From Curtobacterium sp. 9128 (GTDB taxonomy: Bacteria > Actinomycetota > Actinomycetes > Actinomycetales > Microbacteriaceae): a stretch of DNA of 64,000 nt. The DNA lies in the NCBI RefSeq assembly GCF_900086645.1, contig NZ_LT576451.1:1860001-1924000 (forward strand). Reading direction: 5' to 3'. Shown here piece after piece: positions 1 to 8,711 of this stretch. The translations under genes and the position numbers were made by a program. Position 1 is the first letter of the stretch, and the number at the start of each line of letters is the position of its first letter. The notes beneath the pieces are model-generated. The model had not been told where the DNA came from, made no database searches, and saw only the letters and a list, made by a program, of their open reading frames with translations.

Positions 1-2
1 AG

Positions 3-215
3 GCCGCCGCCGGCAACACCTCGGCGGACGTGCACTTCCAGACGGTGACGATCGAACCCGGGGAGACGCTCTGGCAGCTCGCCGAGCAGACCGCACCCAA
101 CGCCGACCCGCGTGACTTCATCGCGGACGTCGTGAGCCTCAACGCGCTCGACGGTTCCGGTGTCCAGGCCGGCGAGCAGATCGCCATCCCGGCCAAGTAC
201 GCCCCGGCGAAGTGA
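3..215 (+). CDS. LysM-domain protein, 5' end outside window
   Basis: The frame is already open at the window edge, so only the last 70 residues are visible. They contain one LysM module: the GETLWQLAE segment followed by a short loop, the NALDGSGVQAGEQIAIP half, and then the C-terminus. LysM modules bind N-acetylglucosamine polymers such as peptidoglycan, so a secreted or membrane-anchored cell-wall protein is likely. Any signal peptide or membrane segment would lie upstream and cannot be seen. In related actinobacteria a small LysM gene often sits between lexA and hisC, and the position fits. The product beyond the LysM domain is unknown. Confidence 0.75.
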   Translation, partial: AAAGNTSADVHFQTVTIEPGETLWQLAEQTAPNADPRDFIADVVSLNALDGSGVQAGEQIAIPAKYAPAK

Positions 216-315
216 GCGGAGCGCACGGAGTCGACGGCCCGGCGTCCTGATCGCGTCGGCGGGTGCACAGGGCATGACCGTCCGGACGGCCGGTCACCGT
301 GCAGCCCGACCGCTC

Positions 316-321
316 TACGAT
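316..321 (+). promoter_or_regulatory. -10 box (TACGAT) of a leaderless hisC transcript
   Basis: TACGAT ends 6 nt before the GTG at 328. No Shine-Dalgarno sequence fits that GTG, so transcription probably starts at the start codon itself. No clear -35 is visible. Confidence 0.6.
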
Positions 322-327
322 GGATCG

Positions 328-1434
328 GTGGCATTCACGCTCGAAGACCTCCCGATCCGAGACGACCTCCGCGGTCAGAGTCCCTACGGGGCACCGCAGA
401 AGCACGTCCGCGTGCAGCTCAACGTCAACGAGAACACGCATCCGGTGCCGCAGGACGTCGCGGACGACATCGTCGAGTCGGTCCGTCGGGCGCTCGGGAC
501 GGTGAACCGGTACCCGGACCGCGAGTTCACCGAGTTGCGCGAGTCGCTCGCGGGGTACCTCGGGCACGACCTCGCGGCCGAGCAGATCTGGGCGGCGAAC
601 GGCTCGAACGAGGTCATCCAGCAGCTCCTCCAGGCGTTCGGCGGTCCCGGGCGCAGTGTGCTCGGTTTCCCGCCCACCTACTCGATGCACTCGATCATCG
701 CGTCCGGCACCGGCACGCAGTGGATCGCTGCCGAGCGCGACGCCGAGTTCCGCATCTCGCCCGAGACCGCGGTCGCAGCCGTGCGTGCGCACCGCCCGGA
801 CGTCGTGTTCCTCTGCGGACCGAACAACCCGACGGGCACCCCGCTGGACCTCGCGACGATCGAAGCGGTCTACGACGCCACGGACGGCATCGTCATGGTC
901 GACGAGGCGTACGCCGAGTTCATGCCGGTGGGGCAGCCGACCGCGCTGACACTGCTGCCCGGTCGCGAACGACTCGTCGTGTCCCGCACGATGAGCAAGG
1001 CGTTCGCGTTCGCGGGCGCCCGCGTCGGGTACCTCGCGGCACACCCCGCCGTGATCGACGCCCTCCGTCTCGTCCGCTTGCCGTACCACCTGTCCGCGCT
1101 CACGCAGGCGGCGGCGGTCGCGGCGCTCCGGCACGCACCCGAGATGCTCGCGATGGTCGACGACATCCGGGGCCAGCGAGACCGCATGGTCGACGGGCTC
1201 CGCGCGATGGGCTACTCGCCGTACGAGACGTGGTCGAACTTCGTCCTCTTCGGCGGTGTGGCCGACCCGCGCGCGGCGTTCGAGTCGCTGCTCGAACAGG
1301 ACGTGATCGTCCGGGACCTCGGGATCCCGAACCACCTCCGGGTGAGTGCCGGCACCGAGGAGGAGACCACCGCGTTCCTCGACGCCATGCGCCGGGTGGC
1401 CGCCGAACAGCCGCCGGTTAGGGTTGCAGCATGA
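328..1434 (+). CDS. hisC: Histidinol-phosphate aminotransferase
   Basis: A 368-residue fold-type I PLP aminotransferase that converts imidazole acetol phosphate and glutamate to histidinol phosphate in histidine synthesis. Visible motifs are NNPTGTP (cofactor and substrate binding), DEAYAEF (the Asp that pairs with the pyridine nitrogen) and SKAFAFAG, whose lysine, about residue 224, forms the Schiff base. The frame is open back to base 160, but the upstream part is Arg/Ser-rich and unlike the family. GTG 328 gives [15 protein letters not shown], the normal HisC beginning, and lies just after a TACGAT box. The stop overlaps hisB by 4 nt, so the two are translationally coupled. Confidence 0.95.
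   Translation: MAFTLEDLPIRDDLRGQSPYGAPQKHVRVQLNVNENTHPVPQDVADDIVESVRRALGTVNRYPDREFTELRESLAGYLGHDLAAEQIWAANGSNEVIQQLLQAFGGPGRSVLGFPPTYSMHSIIASGTGTQWIAAERDAEFRISPETAVAAVRAHRPDVVFLCGPNNPTGTPLDLATIEAVYDATDGIVMVDEAYAEFMPVGQPTALTLLPGRERLVVSRTMSKAFAFAGARVGYLAAHPAVIDALRLVRLPYHLSALTQAAAVAALRHAPEMLAMVDDIRGQRDRMVDGLRAMGYSPYETWSNFVLFGGVADPRAAFESLLEQDVIVRDLGIPNHLRVSAGTEEETTAFLDAMRRVAAEQPPVRVAA
1419..1424 (+). promoter_or_regulatory. Possible internal -10 box (TAGGGT) for hisB
   Basis: TAGGGT lies inside the last codons of hisC and ends 6 nt before the hisB ATG, the same geometry as the other leaderless starts in this window. It may give hisBH a second promoter, but it could be chance in coding sequence. 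Confidence 0.4.
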
Positions 1435-2033
1435 CCGCCCGTACCGCCGAGACCACCCGCTCGACGAGTGAATCGACCGTTTCCCTGTCGCTCGACCTCG
1501 ACGGCACCGGCAAGTCCGAGATCGCGACGAGCGTGCCGTTCTTCGACCACATGCTGACCGCGTTCAGCAAGCACTCCCTCATCGACCTCCGGGTGCAGTC
1601 CTCCGGGGACACCGACATCGACGTGCACCACACGGTCGAGGACACCGGGATCGTGCTCGGCCAGGCCCTCAAGCAGGCGCTCGGCAACCGTGCCGGCATC
1701 GGTCGCTACGGCGACGCGCTCGTCCCGCTCGACGAAGCGCTGGCGCAGGCGGTCGTCGACGTGTCCGGCCGTCCGTTCCTCGTGCACTCCGGCGAACCCG
1801 CCGGCTTCGAGTTCCACCGGATCGGTGGCCACTTCACCGGGTCGATGGTCCGCCACGTCTTCGAGGCGATCACGTTCAACGCGGGCATCACCGTGCACGT
1901 CCGCCTGCTCGAGGGTCGCGATCCGCACCACATCGCGGAAGCGGAGTTCAAGGCGTTCGCGCGGGCGATGCGCCGTGCGGTCGAGCTCGACCCGCGCGTC
2001 GACGGCATCCCCTCGACCAAGGGCGCGCTGTGA
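1431..2033 (+). CDS. hisB: Imidazoleglycerol-phosphate dehydratase
   Basis: A 200-residue monofunctional HisB that dehydrates imidazole glycerol phosphate to imidazole acetol phosphate. The family's metal-binding signatures are present: FFDHML (about residue 37), [10 protein letters not shown] (about 64-73) and [15 protein letters not shown] near the C-terminus. Length is normal for the monofunctional form, with no fused phosphatase. It overlaps hisC at the start and hisH at the end by 4 nt each, as in a coupled operon. Confidence 0.96.
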   Translation: MTARTAETTRSTSESTVSLSLDLDGTGKSEIATSVPFFDHMLTAFSKHSLIDLRVQSSGDTDIDVHHTVEDTGIVLGQALKQALGNRAGIGRYGDALVPLDEALAQAVVDVSGRPFLVHSGEPAGFEFHRIGGHFTGSMVRHVFEAITFNAGITVHVRLLEGRDPHHIAEAEFKAFARAMRRAVELDPRVDGIPSTKGAL

Positions 2034-2665
2034 CCGCGAAGCCGAACGTCGTCGTCCTCGACTACGGGTCGGGGAACGTGCACTCCGCGGCGAAGGCGCT
2101 CGAGCGTGCCGGCGCCGAGGTCACGCTGACGGCCGACAAGCGCACGGCGCTCGACGCCGACGGACTGCTCGTCCCCGGCGTGGGCGCGTTCGCGGCCGTC
2201 ATCGACCAGCTCGAAGGCGTCCAGGGCGGCGAGATCGTCGACCACCGGCTCGCGGGTGGCCGTCCGGTCCTCGGGATCTGCGTCGGCATGCAGGTGCTCT
2301 TCTCCCGAGGGGTCGAGCGCGGGGCAGACGTCGAGGGGCTCGCGCAGTGGCCCGGCACCGTCGAGCAGCTCGACGCCGAGGTCCTGCCGCACATGGGCTG
2401 GAACACGATCGACGCCCCGGCGGATTCCGTGCTGTTCGACGGCCTCCGCGACGAGCGGTTCTACTTCGTGCACTCGTACGGCGTCACCGACTTCCCGCTC
2501 GAGGCGTACGGTCCGTTCCGCGCGCCGAAGCTCACGTGGGCCGAGCACGGTCAGCGCTTCATCGCCGCCGTCGAGAACGGACCCCTCACCGCGACCCAGT
2601 TCCACCCCGAGAAGTCCGGCGAGCCGGGCATCCAGATGCTCCGCAACTGGGTGAACTCGCTCTGA
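2030..2665 (+). CDS. hisH: Imidazole glycerol phosphate synthase, glutaminase subunit
   Basis: A 211-residue class I glutamine amidotransferase that supplies ammonia to HisF. The nucleophile Cys84 lies in GICVGMQ, and the His192/Glu194 pair lies in [11 protein letters not shown]. The start [13 protein letters not shown] is typical of HisH. hisF is not in the window, so the partner subunit must be encoded elsewhere. The 115 bp after the stop have no gene and carry a copy of the GAGCCTCCCGTCCG motif. Confidence 0.95.
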   Translation: MTAKPNVVVLDYGSGNVHSAAKALERAGAEVTLTADKRTALDADGLLVPGVGAFAAVIDQLEGVQGGEIVDHRLAGGRPVLGICVGMQVLFSRGVERGADVEGLAQWPGTVEQLDAEVLPHMGWNTIDAPADSVLFDGLRDERFYFVHSYGVTDFPLEAYGPFRAPKLTWAEHGQRFIAAVENGPLTATQFHPEKSGEPGIQMLRNWVNSL

Positions 2666-2720
2666 CCCACGCCGCGCCGTGGGCCGACCACGGTCCAGGT
2701 GACGAGCGTGCCGGACCCGC

Positions 2721-2737
2721 ACCGAGCCTCCCGTCCG
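2721..2737 (+). repeat. Copy of dispersed motif CCGAGCCTCCCGTCCGG
   Basis: This single half-copy lies between hisH and priA. The same core occurs in hairpins at 14857, 33100 and 41352, and once inside the TIM-like gene near 51265. Here no complementary arm is nearby, so it is probably a relic rather than a terminator. Confidence 0.5.
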
Positions 2738-2780
2738 GCCACGTACCGGCACCGCACCCCGCAACGAAACCGACAGGACC

Positions 2781-3527
2781 ATGACCGACCTGACCTCGAC
2801 CCCGCCCCTCGTCCTGCTGCCCGCCGTCGACGTCGTCGACGGCCAGGCGGTCCGCCTGACCCAGGGCGAGGCCGGCAGTGAGACCTCGTACGGCGACCCG
2901 GTGACCGCTGCCCGGACGTGGCGCGACCAGGGTGCCGAGTGGATCCATCTGGTGGACCTCGACGCGGCGTTCGGTCGCGGCGACAACCGCAAGGTGATCG
3001 CGCACGCGATCAAGGAGGTCCACGGCGTCTCGGTCGAGCTCTCCGGTGGCATCCGCGACGATGCGTCGCTCGAAGCCGCGCTCGCGACCGGCGCTGCACG
3101 CGTCAACCTCGGGACCGCCGCGCTCGAGAACCCGGCGTGGGCCGCGCGGGTGATCGGGGAGTACGGCGAGCAGATCGCCGTCGGGCTCGACGTCCGCGGC
3201 ACCACCCTGGCCAGCCGCGGTTGGACCGAGGACGCCGGCGACCTCTGGGAGGTCCTCGACCGACTCGAGGACGCCGGGTGTGCCCGCTACGTCGTGACGG
3301 ACGTCACGAAGGACGGCACGCTGCAGGGGCCGAACGTCGAGCTGCTGCGCCAGGTCTGCGACCGCACCGACCAGCCCGTCGTGGCGTCCGGCGGCATCTC
3401 GACCCTCGACGACCTCGTCGCGCTGCGGGAGCTCGTGCCGCACGGACTCGAGGGCGCGATCATCGGCAAGGCCCTGTACTCCGGCGCGTTCACGCTGCCG
3501 GCCGCGCTCGACATCGCGTCGGAGTAG
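2781..3527 (+). CDS. priA: Phosphoribosyl isomerase PriA (HisA, possibly also TrpF activity)
   Basis: A 248-residue (beta/alpha)8 barrel that isomerises ProFAR to PRFAR in histidine synthesis. The two catalytic aspartates are in [12 protein letters not shown] (Asp17) and [14 protein letters not shown] (Asp174), and the phosphate loops are ELSGGIRDD and [11 protein letters not shown]. The loop [15 protein letters not shown] matches actinobacterial PriA proteins such as that of Mycobacterium tuberculosis. Those enzymes also isomerise phosphoribosyl anthranilate for tryptophan. Dual function is inferred and depends on whether the genome lacks a separate trpF. The SseB-family gene follows 3 nt after the stop. 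Confidence 0.93.
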   Translation: MTDLTSTPPLVLLPAVDVVDGQAVRLTQGEAGSETSYGDPVTAARTWRDQGAEWIHLVDLDAAFGRGDNRKVIAHAIKEVHGVSVELSGGIRDDASLEAALATGAARVNLGTAALENPAWAARVIGEYGEQIAVGLDVRGTTLASRGWTEDAGDLWEVLDRLEDAGCARYVVTDVTKDGTLQGPNVELLRQVCDRTDQPVVASGGISTLDDLVALRELVPHGLEGAIIGKALYSGAFTLPAALDIASE

Positions 3528-3530
3528 CGG

Positions 3531-4343
3531 ATGGTGGGCATCTCGAACGGGCGCGGCGGCGGACCGGAGGACGGGGCGACGCGCCACGACCACGCGGCGG
3601 ACTCCGCCGGGTTCCCGTGGGCGGGTCGGACGTTCGACAGCCACGACGACGCGTTCGCCGACGACGACGGACTCGCCGACCCGGCCGTGCTCTCCGCGAT
3701 CGCCGCGCTGCCCGCAGGCTCGTCGCAGGCCGACGTCGTCTCCGCGTTGCGAACGGCTCGCCTGCTGATCCCGCTGGTCGCCGAGGCCGGCGAGATCGGG
3801 GAGACCCCGGACGGCCGGCTCGTCGACAAGACGCAGGAGCTCTCGATCGTCACCGTCGCCGGGCCGGACGGCCGAACCGTCATGCCCGCGTTCACCTCGG
3901 TGGCGGCGATGCAGGCCTGGGACGCCACGGCACGGCCGATCCCGGTCGAGTCCCGCCGGGTCGCGATGGCCGCCGCGAGCGAGGACACGCAGCTCGTGGT
4001 GCTCGACCCGACGTCAGCGAGCGAGTTCGTCCTCCGTCGGCCGGCGGTCTGGGCGATCGGGCAGGACCTGCCGTGGACGCCGTGCTTCGAGGACCCGGGC
4101 GTCGCGGCCGCCTTCGCCGCCTCGGTGGACGGCGAGCGCAGCGTCGCCCGTGTCGAGCTCGAGCCGGGCGACCCGCTCGGCCGCTTCGCCGGCCCGGAAC
4201 TGACCGTGGGGCTGGCACTGCACCCGGGGCTCGACCGCGCGCAGGTCGGTGAGCTCGTCGGGCGTCTGCAGCAGCGGTGGGCGGGCGATCCCGTCATCGC
4301 GGAGCGGGTCGACAGCATGCGGGTCGCGTTGCGGGCGGCCTGA
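3531..4343 (+). CDS. SseB-family protein
   Basis: A 270-residue protein with the SseB N-terminal fold. After an acidic disordered arm of about 50 residues come the segments ADVVSALRTARLLIPLV, ELSIVTVAGPDGRTVMPAFTS and AWAIGQDL-type strands known from this family. No signal peptide or membrane helix is visible. Function in actinobacteria is not established; the name comes from an enterobacterial protein with a different setting. It begins 3 nt after priA and is probably co-transcribed with the his genes. The pairing of an SseB gene with priA recurs in relatives. Confidence 0.75.
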   Translation: MVGISNGRGGGPEDGATRHDHAADSAGFPWAGRTFDSHDDAFADDDGLADPAVLSAIAALPAGSSQADVVSALRTARLLIPLVAEAGEIGETPDGRLVDKTQELSIVTVAGPDGRTVMPAFTSVAAMQAWDATARPIPVESRRVAMAAASEDTQLVVLDPTSASEFVLRRPAVWAIGQDLPWTPCFEDPGVAAAFAASVDGERSVARVELEPGDPLGRFAGPELTVGLALHPGLDRAQVGELVGRLQQRWAGDPVIAERVDSMRVALRAA

Positions 4344-4381
4344 GCCCGGCGGTGCGGCCCGGCTCCGGTCGGCTGCGCTTG

Positions 4382-4387
4382 TACGAT
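4382..4387 (+). promoter_or_regulatory. -10 box (TACGAT) of a leaderless parA transcript
   Basis: TACGAT ends 6 nt before GTG 4394, with no ribosome binding site between. It opens the parA-scpA-scpB-rluB run. Confidence 0.6.
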
Positions 4388-4393
4388 GGCCCG

Positions 4394-5272
4394 GTGAGCA
4401 CCAACCCGACGACACAGCCCGGCACCGGCGAGACCACGTACGGTCCGACCGGCCGGCCCGTTCGGGAGTTCCCCGTTCCGGAGGAACTCGACGGTCACGG
4501 GCCCGCACGCATCATCGCCCTCTGCAACCAGAAGGGCGGCGTCGGCAAGACCACGACCTCGATCAACCTCGGTGCCGCGCTGGCGGAGTACGGCCGCAAG
4601 GTCCTCGCCGTCGACTTCGACCCGCAGGGTGCCCTGTCCGCAGGGCTCGGTGTCCGCACGCACGACATCCCCACCGTGTACGACCTGCTGATGGGCTCCA
4701 TCAAGGACCCGAACCAGGTCATCCAGCCGACGAACACGCCGTACCTCGACGTCATCCCGGCGAACATCGACCTGTCCGCGGCCGAGGTCCACCTCGTCAA
4801 CGAGGTCGCCCGGGAGCAGATCCTCGCGAGCGTCCTGCGCAAGGTCGCGGGGGACTACGACGTCATCCTCGTCGACTGCCAGCCCTCGCTCGGCCTGCTC
4901 ACCGTCAACGCCCTCACCGCCGCGCACGGCGTGCTGATCCCGCTGGAGTGCGAGTTCTTCGCCCTCCGTGGTGTCGCGCTGCTCATCGAGACGATCGACA
5001 AGGTGCGCGACCGGCTGAACCCCGCCCTGAAGCTCGACGGCATCCTCGCCACGATGTACGACTCGCGGACGCTGCACTCGCGCGAGGTCATGGAACGCGT
5101 CGTCGACACCTTCGACGAGAGCGTGCTCGACACCGTGATCGGCCGCACCGTGAAGTTCCCGGACGCCACGGTGTCGGCCCGCCCGATCACCCAGACCGCT
5201 CCGGACCACGCTGCGGCGCACGCCTACCGGCAGCTCGCACGAGAGCTCGTCCAGCGTGGCGCCGTCGCCTGA
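4394..5272 (+). CDS. ParA/Soj-family chromosome partitioning ATPase
   Basis: A 292-residue ParA-family ATPase. The deviant Walker A motif KGGVGKTTT starts at about residue 47, followed by AVDFDPQGALSAGLG (A') and VDCQPSLGLLTVNAL (Walker B region). ParA ATPases move or position DNA and complexes by ATP-dependent binding to the nucleoid. This copy lies directly before scpA and scpB rather than next to parB, an arrangement common in actinobacteria, so it may work with the SMC-ScpAB condensin. The frame extends back to 4277, but GTG 4394 follows a TACGAT box and gives the family-like N-terminus. It overlaps scpA by 17 nt. Confidence 0.88.
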   Translation: MSTNPTTQPGTGETTYGPTGRPVREFPVPEELDGHGPARIIALCNQKGGVGKTTTSINLGAALAEYGRKVLAVDFDPQGALSAGLGVRTHDIPTVYDLLMGSIKDPNQVIQPTNTPYLDVIPANIDLSAAEVHLVNEVAREQILASVLRKVAGDYDVILVDCQPSLGLLTVNALTAAHGVLIPLECEFFALRGVALLIETIDKVRDRLNPALKLDGILATMYDSRTLHSREVMERVVDTFDESVLDTVIGRTVKFPDATVSARPITQTAPDHAAAHAYRQLARELVQRGAVA

Positions 5273-6080
5273 CGCCACCGACGGGTCGGGCTTCCGCGTC
5301 CGGCTGCGGAACTTCGACGGCCCGTTCGACCTGCTGCTGTCGCTCATCACGAAGCACGAGCTGGACATCACCGAGGTGTCCCTCGGCGTCGTCACGGGGG
5401 AGTTCATCGCCTACGTCCGGCTGGCGGAGTCCGCGGACGAGCTCGACGAGGCGAGCGAGTTCCTCGTCGTCGCCGCGACCCTGCTCGACCTGAAGATCGC
5501 CGGGCTGCTGCCCCAGGGCGAGCTCGTCGACGCCGAGGACGTCGCACTCCTCGAAGCGCGTGACCTCCTCTTCGCCCGACTCCTGCAGTACCGGGCGTTC
5601 AAGCAGGCCGCCGACTGGTTCGGTGCGCGCTGGAACACCGAGTCGCGCCGGCACGTCCGCAGCGTCCGGCTCGAGGAGCGGTTCCGCGCCCGCACGCCGG
5701 AACTCGTCTGGACGCTGTCCGTGCAGGACTTCGCGGCCCTCGCCGCGCTGGCGTTCGCTCCGCGGGAGATCCCGACCGTCGGCCTCGACCACCTGCACGC
5801 CCCGCTGGTCAGCATCCGGGAGCAGGCAGCCGTCGTCGTCTCGATCCTCCGCACGCGCGCCGGATCGGGCGATCCGGACGTCTCGTTCCGGGAACTGGTC
5901 GCCGGCGTCGACATGACGGGTATCGTGGTGGCTCGCTTCCTCGCGATCCTCGAGCTCTACCGGAACGCGTCGATCACCTTCGAGCAGGACGAGCCGCTCG
6001 GGGAGCTCACCCTGCGGTGGACCGCGGAGCACTGGACCGACGAGAGCCTCGCCAATCTTGGAGCCGACTATGACGGATGA
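5256..6080 (+). CDS. scpA: Segregation and condensation protein A
   Basis: The kleisin subunit of the SMC-ScpAB condensin, 274 residues. The N-terminal signature FRVRLRNFDGPFDLLLSLI, which contacts the SMC neck, follows a short acidic leader. The helical middle (FLVVAATLLDLKIAGLLPQ) and a C-terminal winged helix (ITFEQDEPLGELTLRWTAE) complete the family pattern. GTG 5256 lies inside the end of parA, so translation is coupled. The end overlaps scpB. Confidence 0.93.
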   Translation: MAPSPDATDGSGFRVRLRNFDGPFDLLLSLITKHELDITEVSLGVVTGEFIAYVRLAESADELDEASEFLVVAATLLDLKIAGLLPQGELVDAEDVALLEARDLLFARLLQYRAFKQAADWFGARWNTESRRHVRSVRLEERFRARTPELVWTLSVQDFAALAALAFAPREIPTVGLDHLHAPLVSIREQAAVVVSILRTRAGSGDPDVSFRELVAGVDMTGIVVARFLAILELYRNASITFEQDEPLGELTLRWTAEHWTDESLANLGADYDG

Positions 6081-6795
6081 CGTCCACGACGTCTCGAGTG
6101 CCGAACCCGGCGGTGCGGACGAGGTCGCCGACGCCCGGGCGATCGAGCAGTCGATCCGTTCCGGTGCCGCCGGTGCGCCCGTATCGGACGCGCCGGTCGG
6201 GTCCGGTGCATCGGTGCGGTCCGACGCGCCGGTCGACCGGCAGCTCGAGGCGATCCTGATGATCGCGGACGAACCACAGTCCCTCGTGTCCCTCGGTGCG
6301 GCCGTCGGTGCGCCCGTCCCCGTCGTCCGCCAGGCCATCGAGCGCCTCGTCGCGGACTTCGACGGCGTCGACGGCACCGTCCGCCGCGGCTTCGAGCTGC
6401 GCGAGGTCGGCGGTGGATGGCGCTTCTACGTCCGAGCCGACCTGGACGCCGTCGTCGAACAGTTCGTCGAGGCCGAGCGCCCATCGCGGTTGTCGCAGGC
6501 CGCGCTCGAGACGCTGGCCGTCGTCGCCTACAAGCAACCGATCACCCGCTCCCAGATCGCTTCGATCCGGGCCGTCAACGTCGACGGGGTCGTCAGGACG
6601 CTGGTGGCCCGCGGGCTCATCGAGGAGTCGTTCACCGACTCCGAGACCGGTGCCATCAACTACGTCACGTCCGGGTTGCTCCTGCAGCAGCTCGGCATCA
6701 ACTCGCTCGACGAACTCCCGCTCATCTCGCCCCTCCTGGAGGACGGCGCCGACGGCTTCGAGCAGAACGAAGGGATCCCCGATGGCCGCGTATGA
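6070..6795 (+). CDS. scpB: Segregation and condensation protein B
   Basis: A 241-residue ScpB with two winged-helix domains that bind the ScpA linker. Diagnostic segments are QLEAILMIADEP, LSQAALETLAVVAYKQPITRS and IRAVNVDGVVRTLVARGLI. ATG 6070 is preferred over the in-frame TTG at 6058 because a GGAG lies 6-7 nt before it. About 55 N-terminal residues are Ser/Ala/Pro-rich, include a GAPVSDAPVGSGASVRSDAP near-repeat, and are probably disordered. It overlaps scpA by 11 nt and rluB by 14 nt. Confidence 0.93.
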   Translation: MTDDVHDVSSAEPGGADEVADARAIEQSIRSGAAGAPVSDAPVGSGASVRSDAPVDRQLEAILMIADEPQSLVSLGAAVGAPVPVVRQAIERLVADFDGVDGTVRRGFELREVGGGWRFYVRADLDAVVEQFVEAERPSRLSQAALETLAVVAYKQPITRSQIASIRAVNVDGVVRTLVARGLIEESFTDSETGAINYVTSGLLLQQLGINSLDELPLISPLLEDGADGFEQNEGIPDGRV

Positions 6796-8701
6796 GGACG
6801 GACGACACGGCGGCGCCGGTCGCGGGGGTGCGGGTCGCGGAGACGCCGGCCGCTCCGGCGGTGGACGCACTGGAGGCTCGGGTCGCCCGGGCGGGTCGGG
6901 TCGCGACGGGGACCGGTACCCCGGTCGTCCCGGTGGTGCGGACCGCGGCTACGGCGACCGTTCCGGCGGTCGCTCGGGTGCCCCGGGCCAGCGCGACGAC
7001 CGTGGGTACGGCCGCCGCGACGACGACCGCGGAGCGCCTCGCCGGGACGACCGTGCTGGTGACCGTGGGTACGGTCGCCGTGATGACGATCGTGGGTACC
7101 GTCCGCGTCAGGATGACCGTGGTGGTCCCCGTCGGGACGACCGTGGTGGTCCGCGTCGCGATGACCGTGGCGCTGCGAGCGGTGGGTACGGCCGTCGTGA
7201 CGACGATCGTGGGTACCGTCCGCGTCAGGACGACCGTGGTGGTCCGCGCCGCGATGACCGTGGCGCCGGTGACCGTGCGTACGGCCGCCGTGACGACGAT
7301 CGTGGGTACCGTCCGCGTCAGGATGACCGTGGTGGTCCCCGTCGGGATGACCGTGGTGGTCCCCGTCGGGATGACCGTGGTGGTCCGCGTCGCGATGACC
7401 GTGGCGCTGCGGGCGGTGGGTACGGCCGCCGTGACGACGATCGTGGGTACCGTCCGCGCCAGGACGACCGTGGTGGACCCGGTCGTGACGACCGCGGTGC
7501 CCCCCGTCGTGACGACCGCGGGTACGGCCGCCGAGACGACCGGCCCCAGGGCGTTCGTGACGATCGACCGCAGGGTGGCCGCGACGACCGCGGGTACGGC
7601 CGTCGCGACGACGACCGCCGCGGCGCGCCGACCGGAGACCGTCGGACGGATCGCCCCCGGTGGAGCAACGCCGACCGCGACCAGCGCGACCAGCGCAACC
7701 GCCGGGACGACCGCGGCCGCGATCGCCGCGAGGACGACGGGCAGGCCAGCCGCGTCTGGCACAACGGTCGACGCTACGTCGGCGGGACCGCGACCGTCCG
7801 GAACCGTGCGACGACGCCACGACCAGCGGGGGAGCGCGACGCCGCGGGGACCCCGGTGGAGGGCACGCCGGAACGCCCGATCATCCCCGAGTGGGACGCA
7901 GCAGATGGTGCGTCGACACCGGCCGACCTGCAGCCGGACGGTGAGCGCCTCCAGAAGGTCATCGCTGCGGCCGGTGTCGCGTCGCGACGGGTCGCCGAGA
8001 ACCTGATCGCCGAGGGGCGTGTCACCGTGAACGGTGCCGTCGTCGAGGCCCTCGGGCGTCGGGTCGACCCGGAGACGGACGCGATCGCGGTCGACGGTGT
8101 GCCCGTGCAGGTCGACACCTCGCGCCGCTACGTCCTGCTGAACAAGCCGACGGGCGTCGTGTCGAGCATGCTCGACGAACGCGGCCGTGCCGACCTGTCG
8201 CAGTTCGTCGAGAAGTTCGAGGAGCGCCTGTTCAACGTCGGGCGACTCGACGCCGAGACCTCGGGCCTGCTGCTGCTCACGAACGACGGTGCACTCGCCC
8301 ATGTGCTCGCGCACCCGTCGTTCGGCGTGACCAAGACCTACATCGCGAAGGTCGCCGGCAACGTCAACCCCGCCACGGTCCAGCTGCTGCTCGACGGCAT
8401 CGACCTGGAGGACGGCCCGATCGCCGCCGACAAGGTCCGCCTGCTCGAGTCGTCGCGGGGGGAGTCCCTGGTCGAACTGACGCTGCACTCGGGCCGCAAC
8501 CGCATCGTCCGCCGCATGTTCGATGCGGTCGGTCACCCGGTCAACGAGCTGGTCCGCCGGTCGTTCGGGCCGTTGCACCTCGGGAGCCTGCCGAGTGGCC
8601 GGACCCGCGAGCTGAGCAACGTCGAGCTCGGCAAGTTGCTCGGCATCGCGCGCGGTGCGAGTGCGCCGACGGGACCGGACTCCGCGGAGACCAGCGACTG
8701 A
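6782..8701 (+). CDS. rluB: RluB-type 23S rRNA pseudouridine synthase with long RD/RG repeat arm
   Basis: A 639-residue protein in two parts. Residues 1 to about 350 are low complexity: a Gly/Arg/Asp-rich leader, then repeats of modules such as GYGRRDDDRGYRPRQDDRGG. From about residue 387 comes an S4 RNA-binding domain (GERLQKVIAAAGVASRRVAE). The RsuA/RluB/RluE catalytic domain follows, with YVLLNKPTGVVSS, the catalytic Asp near residue 489 in GRLDAETSGLLLLTNDG, and HSGRNRIVRRMFDAVGH. RluB makes pseudouridine at a single 23S rRNA position (2605 in E. coli). The enzyme core is complete; the arm is probably a disordered RNA-binding tail. The ATG overlaps the end of scpB. Confidence 0.9.
   Translation: MAAYEDGRHGGAGRGGAGRGDAGRSGGGRTGGSGRPGGSGRDGDRYPGRPGGADRGYGDRSGGRSGAPGQRDDRGYGRRDDDRGAPRRDDRAGDRGYGRRDDDRGYRPRQDDRGGPRRDDRGGPRRDDRGAASGGYGRRDDDRGYRPRQDDRGGPRRDDRGAGDRAYGRRDDDRGYRPRQDDRGGPRRDDRGGPRRDDRGGPRRDDRGAAGGGYGRRDDDRGYRPRQDDRGGPGRDDRGAPRRDDRGYGRRDDRPQGVRDDRPQGGRDDRGYGRRDDDRRGAPTGDRRTDRPRWSNADRDQRDQRNRRDDRGRDRREDDGQASRVWHNGRRYVGGTATVRNRATTPRPAGERDAAGTPVEGTPERPIIPEWDAADGASTPADLQPDGERLQKVIAAAGVASRRVAENLIAEGRVTVNGAVVEALGRRVDPETDAIAVDGVPVQVDTSRRYVLLNKPTGVVSSMLDERGRADLSQFVEKFEERLFNVGRLDAETSGLLLLTNDGALAHVLAHPSFGVTKTYIAKVAGNVNPATVQLLLDGIDLEDGPIAADKVRLLESSRGESLVELTLHSGRNRIVRRMFDAVGHPVNELVRRSFGPLHLGSLPSGRTRELSNVELGKLLGIARGASAPTGPDSAETSD
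6991..7622 (+). repeat. Degenerate tandem repeats encoding the RluB RD/RG arm
   Basis: DNA blocks built on GGTACGGCCGYCGYGACGAC and GTCGGGAYGACCGTGGTGG recur many times in this stretch. The 15-residue module DDDRGYRPRQDDRGG is encoded four times. Units are multiples of 3 nt, so copy-number change would keep the frame. The repeats are coding and in one frame, so this is not a CRISPR or intergenic array. Confidence 0.85.
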
Positions 8702-8711
8702 TCGCCGGGGC

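Noticed and set aside
160-327. N-terminal extension of hisC in an open frame
   Set aside because: The extra 56 residues are Arg/Ser-rich and lack the HisC pattern; a -10 box lies inside this stretch before GTG 328.
6991-7622. Possible CRISPR or intergenic repeat array
   Set aside because: The units are in one reading frame of rluB with no uniform spacers, so they are coding repeats.
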